From Enterobacter sp. RHBSTW-00994 (GTDB lineage Bacteria > Pseudomonadota > Gammaproteobacteria > Enterobacterales > Enterobacteriaceae), in assembly GCF_013782625.1 (NCBI RefSeq), contig NZ_CP056199.1, positions 3,490,588 through 3,554,587 on the forward strand: DNA of 64,000 nucleotides, in the 5' to 3' direction. Of this stretch, positions 33,794 through 44,415 are shown piece after piece. The notes below the pieces were generated by a model. The model was given only the letters and a program-made list of their open reading frames with translations, made no database searches and had not been told where the DNA came from. How positions within the stretch are numbered: the stretch's first letter is position 1; every line of letters begins with the position of its first letter. A program made the position numbers and the translations under genes.

Positions 33794-33799
33794 AACATC

Positions 33800-35419
33800 A
33801 TGAACACAACTCCAGAACTTAACTGTGATGTCCTAATCATCGGTAGCGGTGCTGCCGGGCTCTCACTGGCTCTTCGTCTGGCTGAACACCAACGTGTCAT
33901 CGTGCTCAGTAAAGGTCCTATGAGTGAAGGCTCAACCTTTTACGCACAAGGCGGGATTGCTGCCGTGTTTGATGAAACGGACAGCATTGCTTCACACGTT
34001 GAAGATACGCTGATTGCCGGAGCAGGGATTGTTGATGAGCATGCGGCTGAATTTGTCGCCAGTAATGCGCGTCACTGCGTGCAATGGCTCATCGATCAGG
34101 GCGTTTTATTTGATACGCAGGTCCAGCCAAACGGGGAAGAGTGTTATCACCTCACCCGTGAGGGAGGACACAGTCATCGACGTATCCTGCATGCTGCAGA
34201 CGCAACAGGGAAAGAGGTTGAAACAACGCTGGTCAGCAAAGCGTTGAGCCACCCAAATATTCAGGTACTGGAGCGCAGCAATGCGGTTGATCTGATTATT
34301 TCCGATAAAATTGGTCTCCCCGGGACACGCCGCGTGGTCGGTGCGTGGGTCTGGAATCGTAATAAAGAGAAGGTGGAGACGTGTCAGGCAAAAGCTGTGG
34401 TACTGGCTACCGGCGGCGCATCTAAAGTCTATCAATACACAACGAACCCAGATATTGCCTCCGGGGACGGGATCGCCATGGCCTGGCGCGCAGGCTGCCG
34501 CGTGGCGAACCTTGAATTCAACCAGTTTCATCCCACTGCATTATTCCACCCGCAGGCACGTAATTTCCTACTAACTGAGGCCCTGCGCGGAGAAGGTGCT
34601 TACCTGAAACGTCCTGATGGCTCTCGTTTCATGCCAGATATAGACGCCAGAGGCGAGCTTGCCCCTCGCGATATCGTCGCCCGTGCAATAGACCACGAGA
34701 TGAAACGCCTTGGCGTGGATTGTATGTACCTGGATATCAGCCACAAACCGGCAGAATTCGTTCGTCAGCACTTCCCAATGATTTACGAAAAACTGCTGAA
34801 TCTGGGAATTGACCTCACCCGCGATCCGGTTCCGATCGTCCCTGCCGCACACTATACCTGCGGTGGCGTGATGGTTGATGACCATGGTCGTACGGATGTT
34901 GATGGACTGTACGCCATCGGCGAGGTGAGCTACACCGGTTTGCATGGCGCTAACCGCATGGCGTCAAACTCGCTGCTTGAGTGTCTGGTCTACGGGTGGT
35001 CTGCCGCGGAAGATATTACCAAACGTATACCTTATGCCCGTCAGGCAGCGCATTTACCCGCCTGGGACGAAAGCCGCGTAGAGAATCCCGATGAGCTTGT
35101 CGTTATTCAGCACAACTGGCATGAGCTACGACTCTTTATGTGGGATTACGTGGGCATTGTACGTACGACGAAACGGCTTGAGCGTGCACTTCGCCGTATC
35201 ACGATGCTGCAACAGGAAATTGATGAGTATTACGCGAATTTCCGCGTGTCCAACAATCTGCTGGAGTTGCGTAACCTTGTACAGGTTGCCGAGCTGATTG
35301 TTCGCTGCGCCATGATGCGTAAAGAAAGTCGCGGCCTGCACTATACGCTGGATTATCCCGACACACTGGTTGAATCCGGCCCATCCGTGCTGTCGCCGCT
35401 TTCTCACATGAACAAGTAA
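33800..35419 (+). CDS. nadB: L-aspartate oxidase NadB
   Basis: 539 residues. The FAD-binding [11 protein letters not shown] is near the N-terminus, and THKPAEF-type catalytic regions of the succinate dehydrogenase flavoprotein family follow ([23 protein letters not shown]). It oxidises L-aspartate to iminoaspartate, the first step of de novo NAD synthesis. NAD repression through NadR is visible as an operator just upstream. It overlaps the convergent trmN6 end by 16 bases. Confidence 0.99.
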   Translation: MNTTPELNCDVLIIGSGAAGLSLALRLAEHQRVIVLSKGPMSEGSTFYAQGGIAAVFDETDSIASHVEDTLIAGAGIVDEHAAEFVASNARHCVQWLIDQGVLFDTQVQPNGEECYHLTREGGHSHRRILHAADATGKEVETTLVSKALSHPNIQVLERSNAVDLIISDKIGLPGTRRVVGAWVWNRNKEKVETCQAKAVVLATGGASKVYQYTTNPDIASGDGIAMAWRAGCRVANLEFNQFHPTALFHPQARNFLLTEALRGEGAYLKRPDGSRFMPDIDARGELAPRDIVARAIDHEMKRLGVDCMYLDISHKPAEFVRQHFPMIYEKLLNLGIDLTRDPVPIVPAAHYTCGGVMVDDHGRTDVDGLYAIGEVSYTGLHGANRMASNSLLECLVYGWSAAEDITKRIPYARQAAHLPAWDESRVENPDELVVIQHNWHELRLFMWDYVGIVRTTKRLERALRRITMLQQEIDEYYANFRVSNNLLELRNLVQVAELIVRCAMMRKESRGLHYTLDYPDTLVESGPSVLSPLSHMNK

Positions 35420-36141
35420 AATGCCTGGGTCAGAGCAGTGTAATCTTCGGAATAACGCTGGTCTGGCCCACGAATGACCATTCTGTCGTTGAAGCACTCA
35501 CCCTCTTTCGGTGAAAGTGCCAACAATACACGATGCGGCATCCGCCCTTCGGTATCAGCAATATCGGTTCGTAAACGTAAATACCAGCCAATCTCTCGCG
35601 CATAGTTAATAAACGTGTTACCCGTATTTTCAGGCAGCACAACGCAGAAAAAGCCCTCCTCCGAAATCAGGTTTGCCGCACAGGTTAGCAACGCCTGATG
35701 ATCGAGCGAGTCGGTATAACGTGCTTGCGCACGTTCTGGCGTAGCGCATTCAACACCCGGTTCATAATAAGGTGGATTACTGACAATAAGATCGTAACGG
35801 GCGGTTTGTTCTGGTGTCCAGGCAACGATATCCGCGCACTCGACCTGAACACGGTCAGACCAGGGGGATTCCATCGCATTTTCACGAGCCTGCTCCGCCG
35901 CTTGCGCATCAAGCTCAACTGCATCGATCGTGACGTGGTTTTCGGTTCTCTGTGCCAGCATCAGTGCTAAAAGCCCACTTCCGGAACCAATATCCAGAAT
36001 ACGCTTAACACCCGCGACCGGAGCCCATGCACCCAGTAAGATACCATCTGTACCGACTTTCATCGCACAGCGATCGTGAGCAATAAAAAACTGTTTAAAA
36101 GTGAAACCATCGCGGCGCAACAGCGCTTTGGGTTGAGACAT
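35404..36141 (-). CDS. trmN6: tRNA1(Val) adenine-37 N6-methyltransferase TrmN6 (YfiC)
   Basis: 245 residues from the ATG at 36141 ([19 protein letters not shown]), matching the E. coli length; the open frame goes 109 codons further but without similarity. Motif I is [14 protein letters not shown] and the catalytic NPPYY motif is present. It methylates A37 of tRNA-Val. Divergent from srmB; the end overlaps nadB by 16 bases. Confidence 0.95.
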   Translation of the reverse strand: MSQPKALLRRDGFTFKQFFIAHDRCAMKVGTDGILLGAWAPVAGVKRILDIGSGSGLLALMLAQRTENHVTIDAVELDAQAAEQARENAMESPWSDRVQVECADIVAWTPEQTARYDLIVSNPPYYEPGVECATPERAQARYTDSLDHQALLTCAANLISEEGFFCVVLPENTGNTFINYAREIGWYLRLRTDIADTEGRMPHRVLLALSPKEGECFNDRMVIRGPDQRYSEDYTALTQAFYLFM

Positions 36142-36273
36142 GTCAAAGCAACCTTCTAAGTGAAACTGGAGTAGCATAGGGGAAAGCGAAGTTGCCGAAA
36201 AGGGATATCCATACAAACAGATGAAGATTACAGCCGTAACGTCTATAATCAGCGCCCCACACAGAGGTAGAAC

Positions 36274-37602
36274 ATGACTGTAACGACTTTTTCCGAACTT
36301 GAACTCGATGAAAGCCTGCTCAATGCACTTGAGAGCAAAGGTTTTACACGCCCGACCGCCATTCAGGCCGCGGCCATTCCGCCTGCGCTTGAGGGCCGCG
36401 ATGTGCTCGGTTCTGCGCCAACCGGTACGGGGAAAACAGCAGCCTACTTGCTGCCTGTGTTGCAGCATCTGCTCGATTTCCCGCGTAAAAAATCAGGCCC
36501 GCCGCGTATTTTGATTTTAACGCCAACGCGTGAACTGGCGGTGCAGGTTGCCGAGCATGCGCGTGAACTTGCAGCTAATACCCATCTGGATATCGCCACG
36601 ATCACTGGCGGCGTTGCGTATATGAACCACGCTGAAGTCTTCAGCGAAAACCAGGATATCGTCGTTGCGACGACCGGCCGCTTGCTGCAATACATTAAAG
36701 AAGAAAACTTCGACTGCCGCGCAGTTGAAACGTTGATCCTTGACGAAGCCGATCGCATGCTGGATATGGGCTTTGCCCAGGATATCGAGCACATTGCTGG
36801 TGAAACGCGCTGGCGCAAACAGACAATGCTGTTCTCCGCAACGCTCGAAGGTGATGCGATCAAGGACTTTGCTGAACGCCTGCTGGAAGATCCAGTAGAA
36901 GTGTCTGCCACACCGTCCACCCGTGAACGTAAAAAGATCCACCAGTGGTACTACCGCGCGGATAATTTTGATCATAAATTTGCCATCCTGACCCATCTGC
37001 TCAAGCAAGATGATGCCACACGAACCATCGTGTTTGTTCGTAAACGCGAGCGTGTGCATGAACTGGCTGACAAACTCCGCTCAGTAGGGATTAACAACTG
37101 CTATCTTGAGGGCGAGATGGCACAAGTAAAACGTACCGAAGGGATTAAACGTCTTACTGAGGGGCGCGTAAACGTGCTGGTTGCTACCGATGTCGCAGCA
37201 CGCGGTATTGACATACCTGATGTCAGCCACGTGATTAACTTCGACATGCCGCGCAGCGGGGATACCTACCTGCACCGTATTGGTCGTACCGGCCGTGCGG
37301 GCCGCAAAGGGACGGCAATTTCTCTGGTGGAAGCCCATGATTATCTGCTGCTGATGAAAATCGGCCGTTACATCGAGGAACCGGTAAAAGCCCGAGTGAT
37401 CGATGAACTGCGTCCAACCACACGTCCGCCTAGTGAGAAGATGACGGGTAAACCGTCGAAGAAAGTTTTGGCTAAACGCGCTGAGCAGAAAGAGAAAGAT
37501 AAAGAGAAGCCGCGTGTGAAGAAACGCCACCGTGATGCCAAAAACATTGGAAAACGCCGTAAGCCCAGTGGCACGACGCCAACATCACAAACTGAAGAGT
37601 AA
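36274..37602 (+). CDS. srmB: ATP-dependent RNA helicase SrmB
   Basis: 442 residues. The DEAD-box helicase core has [18 protein letters not shown] ([11 protein letters not shown]), SAT and [13 protein letters not shown], followed by a basic tail ([20 protein letters not shown]). SrmB takes part in early 50S ribosome assembly. A strong terminator follows. Confidence 0.98.
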   Translation: MTVTTFSELELDESLLNALESKGFTRPTAIQAAAIPPALEGRDVLGSAPTGTGKTAAYLLPVLQHLLDFPRKKSGPPRILILTPTRELAVQVAEHARELAANTHLDIATITGGVAYMNHAEVFSENQDIVVATTGRLLQYIKEENFDCRAVETLILDEADRMLDMGFAQDIEHIAGETRWRKQTMLFSATLEGDAIKDFAERLLEDPVEVSATPSTRERKKIHQWYYRADNFDHKFAILTHLLKQDDATRTIVFVRKRERVHELADKLRSVGINNCYLEGEMAQVKRTEGIKRLTEGRVNVLVATDVAARGIDIPDVSHVINFDMPRSGDTYLHRIGRTGRAGRKGTAISLVEAHDYLLLMKIGRYIEEPVKARVIDELRPTTRPPSEKMTGKPSKKVLAKRAEQKEKDKEKPRVKKRHRDAKNIGKRRKPSGTTPTSQTEE

Positions 37603-37633
37603 AAAAAGCCGGGTGAAGACCCGGCTTTTTTAT
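37603..37633. terminator. Bidirectional terminator between srmB and grcA
   Basis: AAAAAAGCCGGG, a 6-base loop, then CCCGGCTTTTTT; A- and T-runs on both sides serve srmB (+) and grcA (-). Confidence 0.92.
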
Positions 37634-37657
37634 TTCGGTTACTTCTGACCAAAGACC

Positions 37658-38041
37658 TTACAGGCTTTCAGTAAAGGTACGCGCAATAACATCGCGTTGC
37701 TGCTCTGGGGTCAAAGAGTTGAAGCGAACGGCATAACCAGAAACACGGATGGTCAGCTGCGGGTATTTTTCCGGGTGCTTAACAGCATCTTCCAGGGTTT
37801 CACGACGCAAAACGTTAACGTTCAGGTGTTGACCACCTTCCACGCGCACTTCCGGTTTTACTTCCATCGGGATTTCGCGATATTCGATTTCGCCCAGTTT
37901 GGTTACCGGAACAATTTCGTCTTCAGCAAAACCCGCTTTAGCCACTACACAGCGCGCTTCACCTTTCTCGCTGTCCAGCAGCCAGAAAGAATTCAGCAGG
38001 TCGTCATTTGCAGCTTTAGTAATCTGGATACCTGTAATCAT
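37658..38041 (-). CDS. grcA: Autonomous glycyl radical cofactor GrcA (YfiD)
   Basis: 127 residues with the glycyl radical site Gly102 in RVSGYAVRF. GrcA replaces the damaged glycyl-radical domain of pyruvate formate-lyase and restores its activity. It is induced at low pH and low oxygen. Two FNR boxes 53 bp apart in the upstream DNA explain this (see 38148 and 38201). Confidence 0.98.
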   Translation of the reverse strand: MITGIQITKAANDDLLNSFWLLDSEKGEARCVVAKAGFAEDEIVPVTKLGEIEYREIPMEVKPEVRVEGGQHLNVNVLRRETLEDAVKHPEKYPQLTIRVSGYAVRFNSLTPEQQRDVIARTFTESL

Positions 38042-38147
38042 GTGATGCCTCCCTTAGGCTACATTAACTGGTGTCGGCCTCTCGCGGCCAATTGGTAAAA
38101 CCATTGTTGCTTGTGTGTATATATATCAGTCAGGCACGCGTGATTCT

Positions 38148-38161
38148 TTGATTTAAATCAA
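38148..38161 (-). promoter_or_regulatory. FNR site I of grcA
   Basis: TTGAT-TTAA-ATCAA is a perfect FNR consensus. Its centre (38154.5) would be at about -40.5 for a start near 38114, where minus-strand TATATAT (about 38119-38126) can serve as the -10. Confidence 0.95.
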
Positions 38162-38200
38162 CAAAAACACTGACCACATAAAGAGTGTGGTTAGGATTTA

Positions 38201-38214
38201 TTGTTTTAGATCAA
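38201..38214 (-). promoter_or_regulatory. FNR site II of grcA
   Basis: TTGTT-TTAG-ATCAA, one mismatch from the FNR consensus, centred 53 bp from site I. The same 53-bp spacing (-40.5 and -93.5) is known for E. coli yfiD, where the upstream site limits activation under strict anaerobiosis. Confidence 0.9.
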
Positions 38215-38354
38215 TTTACCTCACACAGGAACTCAATCATTTTTGTGTGTTTTCAAATTAAATTGAAAGACTTAGCGGTAATTTCCGCGAGGGATTTTGC
38301 GCACTGCGTGTAAACGGGTAAGCTAGGCTCAGATGAGAATCGCAGGAGAGCGAC

Positions 38355-39044
38355 ATGACAACGCCTTTAACATGGCATGATGTACTGGCCGATGAGAAAC
38401 AGCAGCCTTATTTCATTAATACTTTAAGCACTGTTGCAGCAGAGCGGCAATCTGGCCAAACGATTTATCCGCCACAGAAAGATGTGTTTAACGCCTTTCG
38501 CTATACCGAGTTGAACGATGTAAAAGTGGTTATTCTGGGGCAAGACCCTTATCACGGCCCAGGGCAGGCGCACGGTTTAGCTTTTTCCGTACGTCCCGGA
38601 ATTGCGACTCCCCCTTCTCTGCTGAACATGTATAAAGAACTCGAAGGGACAATCCCTGGGTTTACGCGCCCAGCACATGGATATCTCGAAAGTTGGGCAC
38701 ATCAGGGCGTTCTGCTGCTGAACACCGTATTGACCGTGCGGGCTGGGCAGGCGCATTCCCATGCCAGCCTCGGCTGGGAAACCTTTACGGACAAGGTTAT
38801 TAGCCTTATCAACGAACATCGTGAAGGCGTGGTGTTTTTACTGTGGGGTTCACACGCACAGAAGAAAGGGGCAATTATTGATTCACAACGTCACCATGTT
38901 CTGAAAGCACCTCACCCTTCACCGCTGTCAGCACACCGCGGCTTTTTTGGTTCGAATCACTTTGTTCTGGCGAATGAATGGCTGAAGAAACGTGGCGAAA
39001 CGCCGATTGACTGGATGCCTGTATTACCGGCAGAGAGCGAATAA
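38355..39044 (+). CDS. ung: Uracil-DNA glycosylase Ung
   Basis: 229 residues. Catalytic Asp64 is in [10 protein letters not shown] and the second His motif is [13 protein letters not shown]. It removes uracil from DNA to start base-excision repair. AGGAGA precedes the ATG. It is divergent from grcA and convergent to yfiF. Confidence 0.98.
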   Translation: MTTPLTWHDVLADEKQQPYFINTLSTVAAERQSGQTIYPPQKDVFNAFRYTELNDVKVVILGQDPYHGPGQAHGLAFSVRPGIATPPSLLNMYKELEGTIPGFTRPAHGYLESWAHQGVLLLNTVLTVRAGQAHSHASLGWETFTDKVISLINEHREGVVFLLWGSHAQKKGAIIDSQRHHVLKAPHPSPLSAHRGFFGSNHFVLANEWLKKRGETPIDWMPVLPAESE

Positions 39045-39065
39045 GATTGAGTGATTTTGTATAAC

Positions 39066-39092
39066 ACCCGGCTAGCGTAAGCGTCACCGGGT
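39066..39092. other. Hairpin between ung and yfiF
   Basis: ACCCGG and CCGGGT pair across 15 bases. No T-run on either strand; a weak terminator or 3'-stabilising stem between the convergent genes. Confidence 0.4.
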
Positions 39093-39114
39093 ATACCTAC
39101 TGATAAAAGGCAGT

Positions 39115-40212
39115 TTACGCCTTATTCTGACGCCACCATTCAGCCAGCAATACCCCCGTTGCAACGGAAACGTTGAGGCTTTCTACATTACCAGTGCCGT
39201 CAATTGATACGCTCAAATCGGCGCTGGATAATGCAGCATCAGACAGACCATCACGTTCCTGCCCAAGCACCAGCACCATTTTACGTGGCAGTGTTGCTTT
39301 AAACAGTGGTGTGCCTTCGTGGCTGGAGGTGGTTACGATGGAATAGCCTGCTTTGCGGAATTGTTCGATGGCATCCAGAACGCTGTCACCGGTAATTGGT
39401 TGCACATGTTCAGCCCCGCCTTCCGCAGTACGGATCGCCGCTCCGGATTCCAGCAGCGCCGCATCCTGCAACAACACACCCTTCACACCAAAGTGTGCAC
39501 AGCTACGCATCATAGCCCCCAGATTATGTGGGTTGCCCACATCTTCCAGCGCCAGTACACAATCATCAGCATCAGCCTGGCTTACCCACTGCTGAACTGT
39601 CGTGCCGTTACGCTTTTTAATCAGGAAACAGACACCGCCGTGGTGTTCAGTACCCGAAGCTTTCGTCAGTTCGGCATCATCGACCACATGATAGGCTTTG
39701 CGGTTTGCAGCCATCCAGCGCAATGCTTCTTTAAAACGCGGCGTTACGCTCTGGATAAACCATGCGCGAACGATGCATTCAGGGCGACTCTGGAACAGAG
39801 CCTGGCACGCATTCTCACCATAGACGCGGGTTTCTTCCGCACGCTGACGGCGAAGAACCTCCGGATCAATAAAGCTTTTACCACTGATACCACCGTGATC
39901 GGCTTTTTCTGGCGCTTCCACACCTGGCGCGCGCGAAACGGTACGCCATGGGGATACATCACGCTGGAAATCATCACGCGGACGATCGTCACGTTTGCGA
40001 TCGTCACGCTTACGGTCATCACGTTTGCGGTCATCACTGCGGTTATTTCTGTCATCGCGGGCGGGGCGACGGCCACCGTCAGCACGAGAAGACGCCGGAC
40101 GCCCGCCACCTTTTCCGGTACGCGGATTTTGGGTGCGTTTATCAGAGTCATCATCACTGCGGACATACATCACTTTGACCTTGCCGCTTTTATTCTTTAA
40201 TTCGTCGTTCAT
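39115..40212 (-). CDS. yfiF: SpoU-family RNA 2'-O-methyltransferase homologue YfiF
   Basis: 365 residues from the ATG at 40212 ([17 protein letters not shown]). The C-terminal SPOUT/SpoU domain has the [11 protein letters not shown] motif, GVKGVLLQ, and GQERDGLSD. The N-terminal part is basic and disordered and carries an in-frame 15-bp tandem repeat coding DDRKR units; K-12 YfiF (345) has no such expansion. The substrate RNA is not established. Confidence 0.92.
   Translation of the reverse strand: MNDELKNKSGKVKVMYVRSDDDSDKRTQNPRTGKGGGRPASSRADGGRRPARDDRNNRSDDRKRDDRKRDDRKRDDRPRDDFQRDVSPWRTVSRAPGVEAPEKADHGGISGKSFIDPEVLRRQRAEETRVYGENACQALFQSRPECIVRAWFIQSVTPRFKEALRWMAANRKAYHVVDDAELTKASGTEHHGGVCFLIKKRNGTTVQQWVSQADADDCVLALEDVGNPHNLGAMMRSCAHFGVKGVLLQDAALLESGAAIRTAEGGAEHVQPITGDSVLDAIEQFRKAGYSIVTTSSHEGTPLFKATLPRKMVLVLGQERDGLSDAALSSADLSVSIDGTGNVESLNVSVATGVLLAEWWRQNKA
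39975..40034. repeat. Tandem 15-bp repeat in yfiF coding DDRKR
   Basis: Four adjoining 15-base units, each opening CACG and close to CACGTTTGCGATCGT on the plus strand, encode [20 protein letters not shown] in YfiF. Unit sequences differ at a few third positions, so the array is not newly made. Confidence 0.9.
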
Positions 40213-40418
40213 GCTTTTCTCCACCAGCGCTGCGCGAAGCGCGCAGATTACCCGATGTGTAAGCTCATAGCCATAATTTCGTACAAAAGCCTGCGACTAT
40301 TGTACTCATTGAATAAAACGCATTGTCGTTTCAAACAGGCCAATTGATAATATGTAACATATTAGAAACAAAAATGGCGTATTAGCGCTCTGTCCCACCG
40401 CTCTATCAGAGGTTAGTT

Positions 40419-40838
40419 ATGAATACCGTATGTGCCAACTGTCAGGCTCTTAACCGCATTCCCGATGACCGGATTGATGATGGTGCAAAATGCGGACGTT
40501 GCGGCCATGAATTGTTTGATGGCGATGTAATTAACGCAACGGGCGCGACGCTGGACAAACTCCTCAAGGATGACTTGCCTGTGGTTGTCGATTTCTGGGC
40601 TCCATGGTGCGGTCCTTGCCGGAACTTTGCGCCGATCTTCGAAGATGTCGCAGAAGAACGAAACGGCAAAATGCGTTTCGTAAAAGTGAACACCGAAGCT
40701 GAACGCGAACTCAGTGCCCGTTTTCGCATTCGCAGCATCCCCACCATTATGATTTTCAAAAATGGTGAAGTGATTGACATGCTCAACGGCGCCGTACCCA
40801 AAGCCCCTTTTGAGAGTTGGCTTAACGAATCACTGTAA
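40419..40838 (+). CDS. trxC: Thioredoxin 2, TrxC
   Basis: 139 residues. The zinc-binding cysteines C5, C8, C25 and C28 precede the thioredoxin fold with active site W63-C-G-P-C67 (APWCGPC). It is an oxidative-stress thioredoxin under OxyR in E. coli. A C/G-rich hairpin follows at 40844. Confidence 0.98.
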   Translation: MNTVCANCQALNRIPDDRIDDGAKCGRCGHELFDGDVINATGATLDKLLKDDLPVVVDFWAPWCGPCRNFAPIFEDVAEERNGKMRFVKVNTEAERELSARFRIRSIPTIMIFKNGEVIDMLNGAVPKAPFESWLNESL

Positions 40839-40843
40839 CATTC

Positions 40844-40866
40844 GCGGGGCGCATCTTGTGCCCCGC
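40844..40866 (+). terminator. Candidate hairpin after trxC
   Basis: GCGGGGCGCA, a TCT loop, TGTGCCCCGC form a strong stem after the trxC stop; the tail is pyrimidine-rich, without a T-run. Confidence 0.55.
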
Positions 40867-40907
40867 TCCCTCCTCTGCGAAAATAGCCTTTTTCCAGCAC
40901 TTCTCTC

Positions 40908-41606
40908 ATGACTGATAACGCCGTACTTCAATTACGCGCCGAACGCCTCGCGCGCGCAACCCGCCCTTTTCTGGCTCGTGGTAATCGTGTGCGGCGCTGC
41001 CAGCGCTGTTTGCTCCCTCTGAAACAATGTCTGTGTGAAACATTGCAGCCCAGCCAGGCGCAAAGCCGCTTTTGTCTGGTTATGTTCGATACTGAACCGA
41101 TGAAGCCCAGTAATACCGGGCGTTTGATTGCCGACATTCTGCCTGATACCGCCGCATTTCAGTGGTCCCGCACAGAGCCACCGCAGGCGCTGCTAGACCT
41201 GGTTTCCAGCCCTGACTATCAGCCAATGGTGGTGTTTCCCGCATCGTATGCTGGTGAGGATCGTCAGGTCATTGCCGCGCCATCAACAGGTAAGCCACCA
41301 CTCTTTATTATGCTGGATGGCACCTGGACCGAAGCACGGAAAATGTTTCGTAAGAGCCCTTATCTTGATGCACTTCCGGTGATTTCAGTGGATTTGTCAC
41401 GGGTCTCAGCTTATCGCTTACGCGAAGCCCATGCTGACGACCAATATTGTACTGCGGAAGTGGCAATTGCCTTGCTGGATCTTGCCGGGGATACGCTGGC
41501 GGCGAGTGCATTGGGGAGCCATTTTTCCTGTTTTCGCGAGCGCTATCTGGCAGGAAAAACCATTCATAAGGGCAGTATCACAGCAGCGGAGTCAGAAAGC
41601 GTTTAA
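40908..41606 (+). CDS. tapT: tRNA-uridine aminocarboxypropyltransferase TapT (YfiP)
   Basis: 232 residues with the DTW-domain motif DGTWTEARKMF and an N-terminal cysteine group (RCQRCLLPLKQCLC). The E. coli protein (YfiP) adds the acp group to U47 of several tRNAs. It is followed by patZ after 35 bases and may be co-transcribed with it. Confidence 0.94.
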   Translation: MTDNAVLQLRAERLARATRPFLARGNRVRRCQRCLLPLKQCLCETLQPSQAQSRFCLVMFDTEPMKPSNTGRLIADILPDTAAFQWSRTEPPQALLDLVSSPDYQPMVVFPASYAGEDRQVIAAPSTGKPPLFIMLDGTWTEARKMFRKSPYLDALPVISVDLSRVSAYRLREAHADDQYCTAEVAIALLDLAGDTLAASALGSHFSCFRERYLAGKTIHKGSITAAESESV

Positions 41607-41641
41607 AATCATCAAGTCACTCGCATATACAGGAGACTTGC

Positions 41642-44305
41642 ATGAGTCAGCGAGGGTTGGAAGCGTTACTACGCCCTAAATCCATAGCCGTTATAGGCGC
41701 ATCAATGAAACCGGACCGCGCAGGATATCTGATGATGCGCAACTTGTTGGCCGGTGGATTTAATGGACCCGTTATGCCAGTTACCCCAGCTTATAAAGCA
41801 GTGCAGGGGGTACTTGCCTGGCCTGACATTCAGAGCCTGCCTTTCGTACCTGATCTTGCCATACTTTGTACCCATGCGAAGCGCAATCTGGATTTACTGG
41901 AATTGCTGGGTAAACGAGGGTGTAAAACCTGTATTATTCTCTCTTCTCCTCCTGAACAGCAGGCTGAACTTCTCACCTGCGCCGGCCGTTATCAGATGCG
42001 TATTCTTGGCCCAAACAGCCTGGGATTACTGGCTCCCTGGCAAGGGTTGAATGCCAGCTTCTCTCCTGTTCCTATCCGCAAAGGCAAGCTGGCTTTCATT
42101 TCACAGTCTGCTGCCGTGTCAAACACGATCCTTGACTGGGCACAGCAACGTGAAATGGGATTCTCTTACTTCATCGCTCTGGGTGATAGCCTGGATATCG
42201 ACGTAGACGAGTTACTGGATTTTCTGGCCAGAGATAGCAAAACCAGCGCCATACTGCTCTACCTTGAGCACTTAAGTGATGCCAGACGTTTTGTTTCTGC
42301 TGCGCGCAGCGCATCACGCAATAAACCCATTCTGGTGATCAAAAGCGGTCGTAGCCCAGCCGCTCAACGTTTGCTGCACTCGCACTCAGGAATGGACCCC
42401 GCATGGGATGCGGCTATTCAACGCGCAGGCCTGTTGCGCGTACAAGATACGCATGAGCTTTTTTCTGCCGTCGAAACGCTTAGCCATATGCATCCCCTGC
42501 GTGGCGAAAAATTAATGATTGTAAGTAATGGCGCAGCGCCTGCCGCACTGGCACTGGATGAACTGTGGCTACGCAATGGAAAACTGGCCACTTTGGGGGA
42601 GGAAACTCTCCAACGTTTACGCAACGACCTGCCACTGAGTGTGTCTCCAGGAAATCCGCTGGACTTGCGTGATGATGCCAGTTGCGATCGTTATATCAAG
42701 GCAATAACCATCCTGCTGGATAGTCAGGATTTTGATGCGCTGATGATAATCCATTCACCAAGTGCGGCAGCGCCCGGAAGTGAAAGCGCACGAGCACTGA
42801 TCGAGGCGGTCAGAAATCATCCACGAGGAAAATACGTCACCTTGCTCACCAACTGGTGTGGTGAGTTTTCCTCTCAGGAGGCTCGCCGTCTTTTCAGTGA
42901 GGCAGGACTTCCAACTTACCGGACGCCAGAGGGCACAATCACCGCTTTCATGCATATGGTTGAATATCGCCGGAACCAAAAACAGTTGCGGGAAACACCC
43001 ACATTGCCAGGCAATTTAACAGCAAACTCGGTTGATGCCCACGTGTTGTTACAGCAGGCTATCAAAGACGGAGCGACTTCACTGGATACTCATGAAGTGC
43101 AACCAATCCTTGGCAGCTACGGTATGCAAACGCTGCCGACCTGGATCGCCAGTGATAGTGCTGAAGCTGTACACATTGCTGAACAGATTGGTTATCCGGT
43201 CGCACTTAAACTGCGCTCACCGGATATCCCGCACAAATCAGACGTTCAGGGCGTGATGTTGTATCTACGCACAGCGGCTGAAGTGCAGCAGGCTGCAGAC
43301 GCTATTATCGACCGGGTAAAAATGGCCTGGCCTCAAGCAAGGATCCATGGGCTACTGGTTCAAAGTATGGCCAACCGTGCCGGAGCGCAGGAATTACGCG
43401 TTGTTGTTGAATACGATCCGGTCTTTGGCCCGTTGATCATGCTGGGCGAAGGCGGTGTGGAATGGCGTCCAGAGGAACAAGCGGTTGTCGCACTTCCGCC
43501 TTTGAACATGAATCTGGCTCGCTATCTGGTGATTCAGGCGGTTAAAAGTAAAAAAATTCGTGGCAGGAGCGCCCTGCGTCCTCTCGATATTGCCGGGTTA
43601 AGCCAGTTTTTGGTGCAGGTATCCAATCTGATCGTCGATTGCGCAGAGATCAAGCGACTGGATATTCATCCGCTCTTAGCCTCTGGCAAGGAATTTACCG
43701 CGCTGGATGTGACACTTGAGATTGCGCCGTTTGAAGGCGATCGGGAAAGTCGCCTCGCTATACGTCCATACCCTTTGCAACTCGAAGAGTGGGTAAAACT
43801 GAAAAACGGTGAACGATCGCTATTTCGCCCTATCCTGCCAGAGGATGAGCCTCAACTACGGCAGTTCATAGCCCAGGTCACTAAAGAGGATCTTTACTAT
43901 CGCTACTTTAGCGAAATCAATGAATTTACCCATGATGATTTAGCCAATATGACCCAGATCGACTACGATCGTGAAATGGCATTTGTTGCCGTTCGCCGCA
44001 CTGATATAGGCGATGAAATCCTGGGTGTCACCCGGGCCATTTCAGATCCTGATAATATCGATGCTGAATTTGCGGTATTAGTGCGTTCTGACCTGAAGGG
44101 CCTTGGTCTGGGCAGACGACTACTGGAAAAACTCATCAGTTATACGCGCGATCACGGACTGTTGCGGTTGAATGGCATTACTATGCCTAACAATCGTGGC
44201 ATGGTGACCCTGGCGCGAAAACTTGGATTTGACGTTGATATTCAACTGGACGAAGGTATTGTCGCTCTGACTCTTGACCTGACATCCGCAGATAACCAAG
44301 AGTAA
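41642..44305 (+). CDS. patZ: Protein lysine acetyltransferase PatZ (Pka)
   Basis: 887 residues. The large N-terminal part is an NDP-forming acyl-CoA synthetase-like region (CoA-binding KSIAVIGAS, ATP-grasp region HKSDVQGVML), and the C-terminal GNAT domain has the acetyl-CoA site LGLGRRLLEKL. It acetylates acetyl-CoA synthetase and other enzymes. CAGGAGA precedes the ATG. Promoter for tapT/patZ is not obvious. Confidence 0.96.
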   Translation: MSQRGLEALLRPKSIAVIGASMKPDRAGYLMMRNLLAGGFNGPVMPVTPAYKAVQGVLAWPDIQSLPFVPDLAILCTHAKRNLDLLELLGKRGCKTCIILSSPPEQQAELLTCAGRYQMRILGPNSLGLLAPWQGLNASFSPVPIRKGKLAFISQSAAVSNTILDWAQQREMGFSYFIALGDSLDIDVDELLDFLARDSKTSAILLYLEHLSDARRFVSAARSASRNKPILVIKSGRSPAAQRLLHSHSGMDPAWDAAIQRAGLLRVQDTHELFSAVETLSHMHPLRGEKLMIVSNGAAPAALALDELWLRNGKLATLGEETLQRLRNDLPLSVSPGNPLDLRDDASCDRYIKAITILLDSQDFDALMIIHSPSAAAPGSESARALIEAVRNHPRGKYVTLLTNWCGEFSSQEARRLFSEAGLPTYRTPEGTITAFMHMVEYRRNQKQLRETPTLPGNLTANSVDAHVLLQQAIKDGATSLDTHEVQPILGSYGMQTLPTWIASDSAEAVHIAEQIGYPVALKLRSPDIPHKSDVQGVMLYLRTAAEVQQAADAIIDRVKMAWPQARIHGLLVQSMANRAGAQELRVVVEYDPVFGPLIMLGEGGVEWRPEEQAVVALPPLNMNLARYLVIQAVKSKKIRGRSALRPLDIAGLSQFLVQVSNLIVDCAEIKRLDIHPLLASGKEFTALDVTLEIAPFEGDRESRLAIRPYPLQLEEWVKLKNGERSLFRPILPEDEPQLRQFIAQVTKEDLYYRYFSEINEFTHDDLANMTQIDYDREMAFVAVRRTDIGDEILGVTRAISDPDNIDAEFAVLVRSDLKGLGLGRRLLEKLISYTRDHGLLRLNGITMPNNRGMVTLARKLGFDVDIQLDEGIVALTLDLTSADNQE

Positions 44306-44415
44306 CCTACTGGAAATGTTGACCACTTTGGACGGTACTGGTGGTATCATTGTCCGCTTATGTTGTTTGCCTGGTACAGACAACCCTTCAATGAACAGAG
44401 AAGAAACGCACTGTG

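Larger units (their letters stand above)
38042..38354. other. grcA-ung divergent intergenic region
   Basis: 313 bases holding the grcA promoter with tandem FNR sites, and toward ung a short promoter region just before 38355. I see no gene in it. Confidence 0.8.

Noticed and set aside
35404-36468. Longer 354-codon version of trmN6
   Set aside because: The extra N-terminal codons have no family similarity and overlap the divergent srmB gene; the 245-residue form matches E. coli.
39975-40034. Possible CRISPR-like short array
   Set aside because: Units are contiguous 15-mers without spacers and in frame within yfiF, so they are a coding tandem repeat.
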